A stretch of DNA of 64,000 nt, taken from NCBI RefSeq assembly GCF_000014565.1, contig NC_008268.1, forward strand, positions 5,026,501-5,090,500. The letters are read 5' to 3'. Positions within the stretch are counted from its first letter, which is position 1; each line of letters opens with the position of its first letter. Below are positions 59,833 through 64,000 of this stretch, in pieces. The notes under the pieces were generated by a model. It was given only the letters and a program-made list of their open reading frames with translations, was not told the DNA's origin and ran no database searches. Both the position numbers and the translations under genes were made by a program. This DNA comes from Rhodococcus jostii RHA1 (GTDB taxonomy: Bacteria > Actinomycetota > Actinomycetes > Mycobacteriales > Mycobacteriaceae).

Positions 59833-61962
59833 ATGACCTCCGAAGGCGCGAAACTGACCCCGCCGGTCGCGAAGAAGGTGCCTACCGAACGCGTCCACCA
59901 CGGTCACACGTTCGTCGACGAGTACGAGTGGCTGCGCGACAAGGAAGACGCCGAAGTCGTCGCGTATCTCGAGGCCGAGAACGCGTACACCGAGCAGCAG
60001 ACCGCGCATCTCGCGCCGCTGCGGGACCAGATCTTCCAGGAGATCAAGTCGCGCACGCAGGAGACCGACATGTCGGTTCCCACCCGGATGGGCGACTGGT
60101 GGTACTACGCCCGCACCATCGAGGGCAAGCAGTACGGCGTCCAGTGCCGGGCACCGATCGCCGGCCCCGACGACTGGACCCCGCCGGAACTGGCTCCGGG
60201 TGTCGAACTGCCCGGTGAGCAGGTGCTGCTCGACGGCAACGCCGAGGCCGAGGGGCACGACTTCTTCTCGATCGGCGCTTTCTCCCTCAGCCACGACGGC
60301 ACGCTCCTCGCGTACTCGGTCGACGTGGTCGGCGACGAGCGCTACACGCTGCGTTTCAAGAACCTCGTGACCGGCGAACTGCTGCCCGACGAAATCCCCG
60401 AGACCGCGCCGGGTGCTACCTGGGCCATCGACCACAGTCACGTCTTCTATCTCACCGTCGACGAGTCCTGGCGCCCCGACACCGTGTGGCGGCACAAGCT
60501 CGGCACCGACCGTGCGCAGGACGTCACTGTGTTCCACGAGCCGGACGAGCGGTTCTGGGTGTCGGTCGGGTCCACGCGGAGCGAGAAGTACCTCATGATC
60601 TGGGTGGGGTCGAAGATCACCAGCGAAGGCTGGGTGCTCGAATCGGAGAATCCCGAGGGCGAGTTCCGGGTGGTGCTGCCGCGACGCGAGGGCGTCGAAT
60701 ACGGCGTGGAGCACGCGGTCGTCGCGGGGGAAGACCGCTTCCTGATCATGCACAACGACGTCGTCGACGGTGAGAAGGCCGAGAACTTCGTGCTCGCCGA
60801 GGCGCCGGTATCCGATCCGACGTCGCAGACCATTCTCATTTCGCACCGCTCCGACGTGCGGTTGGAGGAGGTCGACGCGTTCGCCGACCACCTCGTGCTC
60901 GGTTACCGCCGGGAGGCGTTGACCCGGCTGGCCATCTGGCCGCTCGGTGAGGACGGCTACGGCGAGTTCACGGAGATCGAATTCGACGAGGAACTCTTCA
61001 GCGTCGGGCTCGGGGCCAACCCGGAATGGCGGCAGCCGACACTGCGGATGGCGTTCACGTCGTTCATCACGCCCGGCCAGGTGTACGACTACGTGCTGTC
61101 GACGGGTGAACTTGCCCTGCGCAAGTCGCAACCCGTGCTCGGCGAATTCGACGCCGGAAACTACGAGCAGCAACGCGACTGGGCCGTCGCCGAGGACGGG
61201 ACGCGCATCCCGCTGTCGATCGTCCGGCGGAAGACGAACGGCGTCGACGACCCCGCCCCCACGCTCCTCTACGGGTACGGATCGTACGAGGCCAGCATGG
61301 ATCCCGCGTTCTCCGTCGCGCGGCTGTCCCTGCTCGACCGTGGAGTGGTGTTCGTGGTCGCGCACGTGCGCGGCGGCGGCGAGATGGGCAGGCACTGGTA
61401 CGAGACCGGCAAGACGCTCACGAAGAAGAATACCTTCACAGACTTCGTCTCGAGCGCACAGCATTTGATCGACACCGGGCGTACCACGCCGCGGCAGATG
61501 GTCGCCGACGGCGGCAGCGCAGGCGGCCTGCTGATGGGTGCGGTGGCCAACCTGGCCCCCGAACTGTTCGCCGGAATCCTCGCCAACGTTCCCTTCGTGG
61601 ACCCGCTGACATCGATCCTCGACCCCTCACTGCCGCTGACCGTCATCGAATGGGACGAGTGGGGCAACCCGCTCGAGAACCCCGAGGTCTACGAATACAT
61701 GCGCTCGTACAGTCCGTACGAGAACGTCGAGGCCAAGGACTACCCGGCGATCCTCGCGATCACCAGCATCAACGACACCCGGGTGCTCTACGTCGAACCG
61801 GCGAAGTGGGTCGCCAAACTGCGCGCCACCAAGACCGGCGACTCGCCGCTCCTCCTCAAGACGGAGATGAGCGCCGGGCACGGCGGTGTCAGCGGACGCT
61901 ACGAGAAGTGGAAGGAAGTAGCGTTCGAATTCGCCTGGGTGCTCGACACGATCGGCGAGTAG
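59833..61962 (+). CDS. ptrB: Oligopeptidase B (prolyl oligopeptidase family)
   Basis: A 709-residue serine peptidase. An N-terminal beta-propeller (about 75-410) filters short peptides, and a C-terminal alpha/beta hydrolase domain carries Ser562 (GGSAGG), Asp648 (INDTRV) and His683 (SAGHGG). Typical activity is cleavage after basic residues in small peptides. No signal peptide, so cytoplasmic. It is 3 nt after purC, so they share one message. Confidence 0.94.
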   Translation: MTSEGAKLTPPVAKKVPTERVHHGHTFVDEYEWLRDKEDAEVVAYLEAENAYTEQQTAHLAPLRDQIFQEIKSRTQETDMSVPTRMGDWWYYARTIEGKQYGVQCRAPIAGPDDWTPPELAPGVELPGEQVLLDGNAEAEGHDFFSIGAFSLSHDGTLLAYSVDVVGDERYTLRFKNLVTGELLPDEIPETAPGATWAIDHSHVFYLTVDESWRPDTVWRHKLGTDRAQDVTVFHEPDERFWVSVGSTRSEKYLMIWVGSKITSEGWVLESENPEGEFRVVLPRREGVEYGVEHAVVAGEDRFLIMHNDVVDGEKAENFVLAEAPVSDPTSQTILISHRSDVRLEEVDAFADHLVLGYRREALTRLAIWPLGEDGYGEFTEIEFDEELFSVGLGANPEWRQPTLRMAFTSFITPGQVYDYVLSTGELALRKSQPVLGEFDAGNYEQQRDWAVAEDGTRIPLSIVRRKTNGVDDPAPTLLYGYGSYEASMDPAFSVARLSLLDRGVVFVVAHVRGGGEMGRHWYETGKTLTKKNTFTDFVSSAQHLIDTGRTTPRQMVADGGSAGGLLMGAVANLAPELFAGILANVPFVDPLTSILDPSLPLTVIEWDEWGNPLENPEVYEYMRSYSPYENVEAKDYPAILAITSINDTRVLYVEPAKWVAKLRATKTGDSPLLLKTEMSAGHGGVSGRYEKWKEVAFEFAWVLDTIGE

Positions 61963-61976
61963 GTAGGGGGCACCCG

Positions 61977-62060
61977 CGCCGAGGATGCGATATCTCGGCG
62001 TGTGAAAAGCATCGGCTGGCGAGGCGGAAATCGGAGGGTCCGGGGGGCTTTCCGCCTCGC
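61977..62060. terminator. Two hairpins between ptrB and the small secreted-peptide gene
   Basis: A 7-bp stem (61977-61983 with 61994-62000) is followed by a 12-bp stem (62019-62030 with 62049-62060) around an 18-nt loop. Both lie between convergent genes; the second ends 6 nt from the peptide-gene stop. Confidence 0.55.
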
Positions 62061-62065
62061 ATGGC

Positions 62066-62245
62066 TCAGATGCAGAAGCTGATGCTTGCCGACCCCAGTG
62101 GCAGGTTGAGGCAGACGGCGATCGAACCGACTGCCGGGGTCGGTGAGGGCGCAGCCGGTGCGGCGACAGCTGCGGGGGCGGCGAGGGCGCCGAGTGACAG
62201 GGTCATTGCAATCGCGGCGAGTGTGGTGGCAATTCTGCTAGACAT
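62066..62245 (-). CDS. 59-residue secreted peptide
   Basis: A 59-residue frame from ATG 62245 with AAGGA seven bases upstream. It starts SSRIATT and has a hydrophobic signal core ending near ALAAPAAVA, so it should be exported. The mature end, VGSIAVCLNLPLGSASISFCI, has two Cys 15 residues apart that could form one disulfide. It is preceded by a perfect CRP/GlxR palindrome. I do not know a function; similar short Cys-containing secreted peptides occur in related genera. Confidence 0.75.
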   Translation of the reverse strand: MSSRIATTLAAIAMTLSLGALAAPAAVAAPAAPSPTPAVGSIAVCLNLPLGSASISFCI

Positions 62246-62306
62246 GTGAAGGTCCTTGGCTGAGTTACTACGAGCCGGAGGTGACTCCTCTACAATCGTC
62301 CACCGA

Positions 62307-62322
62307 TGTGATCCAGGTCACA
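62307..62322. promoter_or_regulatory. Perfect CRP/GlxR palindrome
   Basis: TGTGA-TCCAGG-TCACA matches the TGTGA-N6-TCACA consensus at all 10 positions, 61 nt upstream of the secreted-peptide start. The other 85 nt of the gap up to 62407 show nothing else I can support. Confidence 0.6.
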
Positions 62323-62407
62323 ACCTCTGACGGGGCTTTTCTCGACCCTCTCCGGTGGTCCCGTCCGCGTCATGTCAATGCCGTTGTGCCACAGCGGTAG
62401 TCGGATG

Positions 62408-62959
62408 TCAGTAGTAGGAGTCGAGCATCTCCTGCGGCAGCGGCTGCTCCATCACGACCCGGGACCCGTCCCAGGAGTAGGTGATCACCGCGGGTCCGCC
62501 CGACGGGCAGCAGTTGGCGTCCTGCTCGCCGAGCCACCTGTACTGCACCGATACGGAGTCGCCGGTGGACTCGACCACCCGCGTGTAGGCATACGATTCG
62601 GCTGTCGCGGTGCCGAGATACGCGCCGTCGTGGAAGAAGAGCACCTGGGTCGGCGAACTCACCGTCCCCATGGGCGTCTCCGCCGTGGCCCACAGCAGCG
62701 CGGGGCAGTCCCCGCCGGCGGCATCGGACGCGGTTCCCGGTACCCACGGATCGCCACCCGGTGCGTTGCCGAGCGACGCGAACGCGTCGGTGACCAGTGC
62801 CGAATCGAGGTCGAGGCACCGTCCGCTGCGTACTTCTGCGGCAGAAGCGGCCTGTGGGACCGGGGAGGCAGCGGATTCTGCCGCGTCGTCGCTTCCGGTG
62901 CACCCGGTGAGCGCGGTCGCAGCCACGACGGTCAGAAATGCTGCCGCGCGAGTCTTCAT
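62408..62959 (-). CDS. LppP/LprE-family lipoprotein
   Basis: A 183-residue lipoprotein; the signal ends in ALTGC, followed by an Ala/Ser-rich linker. The body shows VQYRWLGEQDANCCPSGGPAVITYSWDG, the WL.D.NCCPSGGP pattern of the mycobacterial LppP/LprE family, exported to the cell surface. Cysteines in NCCP and RSGRC/GGDCPAL likely form disulfides. ATG 62959 has GGGAG before it. Function unknown. Confidence 0.87.
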   Translation of the reverse strand: MKTRAAAFLTVVAATALTGCTGSDDAAESAASPVPQAASAAEVRSGRCLDLDSALVTDAFASLGNAPGGDPWVPGTASDAAGGDCPALLWATAETPMGTVSSPTQVLFFHDGAYLGTATAESYAYTRVVESTGDSVSVQYRWLGEQDANCCPSGGPAVITYSWDGSRVVMEQPLPQEMLDSYY

Positions 62960-63041
62960 GTGTTCTCCCTGCATCGTCCCCGACAGGAATTACTTCGCCT
63001 CCCTCACTGTCTCGCGCGGCGTGGCCGGTTCGTTACGGGGG

Positions 63042-63731
63042 TCAGCGCAGCGCGTAGCGAATCTGTGGGCGCCCCGCCCGACCGTACTCGGTGTGCCGGG
63101 TGAGCACGCCGTCGTCGGCCAGACGTTCGAGATACCGCCAGGCCGTGACCCGGGAGACCCCGATACTGGCCGCCACCTCGGCCGCCGTCAGCGGTCCCGC
63201 AGCGTCGCGGACGCAGGCGGAGATGTGGTCGAGTGTCTGTGGTGCAACGCCTTTCGGGGACGCCGCGCGCTCGTCGGAGGTGCGCAGCGCCGACATCGCC
63301 CGATCGATGTCGTGCTGACTCAGCGCGTTGCTTCCGGCGGGCAGGGCGTCGCGGAATTCCCGGTACCGCTCGAGTTTGTCGCGGAACGCCGCGAACGTGA
63401 ACGGTTTCAGGAGATACAACGCAATTCCGCGCGCCACGGCGGTGCGGACCATCTCGAGGTCGCGGGCCGAGGTCACTGCGATCACGTCGGGACTCGGTCG
63501 CACGCCGCTCAGTGCCGCCGCCACGTCGAGTCCGCTGGCATCCGGCAGGCCGATGTCGAGCAGGACGAGGTCGATGGGGTCGTCGCTGCCGTTCGCGGCG
63601 GCGACCGCGCGCATCGCGCTGTTACCGTCGTGCACTACGGTGTGGACCGAAAAACCCTGAATGCGTTCCACATACGCCCGATGCGCCTCGGCGATGAGTG
63701 GTTCGTCCTCGACGATCATCACACGGATCAC
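63042..63731 (-). CDS. Response regulator (CitB/DctR type)
   Basis: A 229-residue two-component regulator. The receiver domain has acidic pocket E8/D9, the phosphoacceptor D59 (LVLLDIGLPD) and the Lys of YLLKPF; the C-terminal part carries an HTH (GPLTAAEVAASIGVSRVTAWRYLERL) like CitB/DcuR/DctR proteins that regulate organic-acid uptake. GTG 63731 overlaps the histidine kinase stop by 4 nt (GTGA). Confidence 0.9.
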   Translation of the reverse strand: MIRVMIVEDEPLIAEAHRAYVERIQGFSVHTVVHDGNSAMRAVAAANGSDDPIDLVLLDIGLPDASGLDVAAALSGVRPSPDVIAVTSARDLEMVRTAVARGIALYLLKPFTFAAFRDKLERYREFRDALPAGSNALSQHDIDRAMSALRTSDERAASPKGVAPQTLDHISACVRDAAGPLTAAEVAASIGVSRVTAWRYLERLADDGVLTRHTEYGRAGRPQIRYALR

Positions 63732-64000
63732 GAGGCGGCCCCGTCGATCGGGATCTCGACGACGATCATCGATCCGAGCGACGGCTCCGTGTGGATCGTC
63801 CCGCCGTGCCGCGCCACCACCTGCGCCACCAGCGCCAGCCCGAGCCCGCGCTGACCCGACTTGGTGGAGTAGCCGCGCGTGACCGCCTTGTCGAGTTCGT
63901 CGGCGGGAATACCGGGGCCGCTGTCGGCCACCCGTACCACCATCATCGAATCCTCCTGACGGACGGTCACTTCCACCCACGCATCCTCTCCGGGGGACTC
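63728..64000 (-). CDS. Sensor histidine kinase, C-terminal part (cut by window edge)
   Basis: Only the last 90 codons are inside the window; the frame is open to base 64000 and the gene continues beyond. The visible part is the end of a GHKL ATPase domain with ADSGPGIP (G1 box) and KSGQRGLGLALV (G2 box), then GGTIHTEPSLGSMIVVEIPI. It is coupled to the response regulator, which places it in the CitA/DcuS-type systems that sense dicarboxylates or citrate (inference). Confidence 0.85.
   Translation of the reverse strand, partial: ESPGEDAWVEVTVRQEDSMMVVRVADSGPGIPADELDKAVTRGYSTKSGQRGLGLALVAQVVARHGGTIHTEPSLGSMIVVEIPIDGAAS

Noticed and set aside
58963..61464. An 833-codon open frame on the minus strand opposite purC and ptrB
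   Set aside because: High-GC codon bias leaves long antisense frames open. Its translation is rich in Val, Arg and Gly without recognisable domains, while both genes on the plus strand are clear.
1..64000. Mobile elements, prophage, CRISPR, rRNA or tRNA genes
   Set aside because: I saw no transposase, integrase, phage structural gene, CRISPR-type spaced repeat or tRNA-like cloverleaf.

Overview
The window is a high-GC chromosomal stretch with many GTG starts, 4-nt start/stop overlaps between operon genes, and hairpins without T-runs between convergent genes. Gene content (purD, purB and purC separated by accessory genes; oligopeptidase B after purC; DUF1707, amphi-Trp and LppP/LprE-type proteins; an IdeR-type iron box; CRP/GlxR-type palindromes) points to a mycolic-acid actinobacterium, most likely Rhodococcus. 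The genus is inferred. I found no rRNA, tRNA, CRISPR array, IS element or prophage.

1-17.25 kb is an accessory catabolic and transport region. After a 5'-truncated metallo-beta-lactamase-fold hydrolase and an MDR oxidoreductase comes a leftward set: alpha/beta hydrolase, solute-binding lipoprotein, SDR, ABC ATPase, double-length permease, SDR. Divergent from it are an old-yellow-enzyme/FeS reductase, a LivH permease, a single polypeptide fusing LivM, LivG and LivF, and another SDR. A LivK-type binding protein and a FAD dehydrogenase diverge from each other at 15.65-15.89 kb. Six intergenic copies of an 18-bp palindrome (TGAACTGA-NN-TCAGTTCA) tie these units into one apparent regulon, and three of the promoter regions also hold near-consensus CRP/GlxR sites. 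No obvious cognate repressor is in the window. This is the best candidate for an undescribed system.

17.25-31 kb mixes housekeeping and small accessory genes: an ArsR-like regulator coupled to a serine hydrolase whose lipoprotein signal is out of frame, purD, a 3-hydroxybutyrate dehydrogenase/MFS operon with a divergent LysR gene, an aminotransferase, small membrane and secreted proteins, an internally duplicated PepSY lipoprotein, a decayed alpha/beta-hydrolase gene, a TetR gene, purB, a HIT protein and a TANGO2-family protein.

31-41 kb holds a MarR-controlled DrrAB-like ABC exporter, a dihydroxybenzoate operon (entC-entA-entE) under an IdeR-type box but without an isochorismatase gene, and a double-HTH Lrp-type regulator next to DUF3311, a sodium:solute symporter and an amidase.

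41-47.6 kb is a tartrate/dicarboxylate module: LysR regulator, tartrate/D-malate dehydrogenase, DctA-type uptake, glycerate kinase and pyruvate kinase. Together these could carry a C4 acid through glycerate and phosphoglycerate to pyruvate, with enolase (and mutase if needed) supplied elsewhere.

47.6-64 kb holds two DHA2 MFS exporters, an amphi-Trp protein with an AT-hook-like tail, a class II glutamine amidotransferase, DUF2252, cupin and D-2-hydroxyacid dehydrogenase genes, a divergent GlxA-type regulator and DJ-1 pair, purC and ptrB, a 59-residue secreted peptide gene behind a perfect CRP/GlxR palindrome, an LppP/LprE lipoprotein and a two-component pair cut by the right edge.
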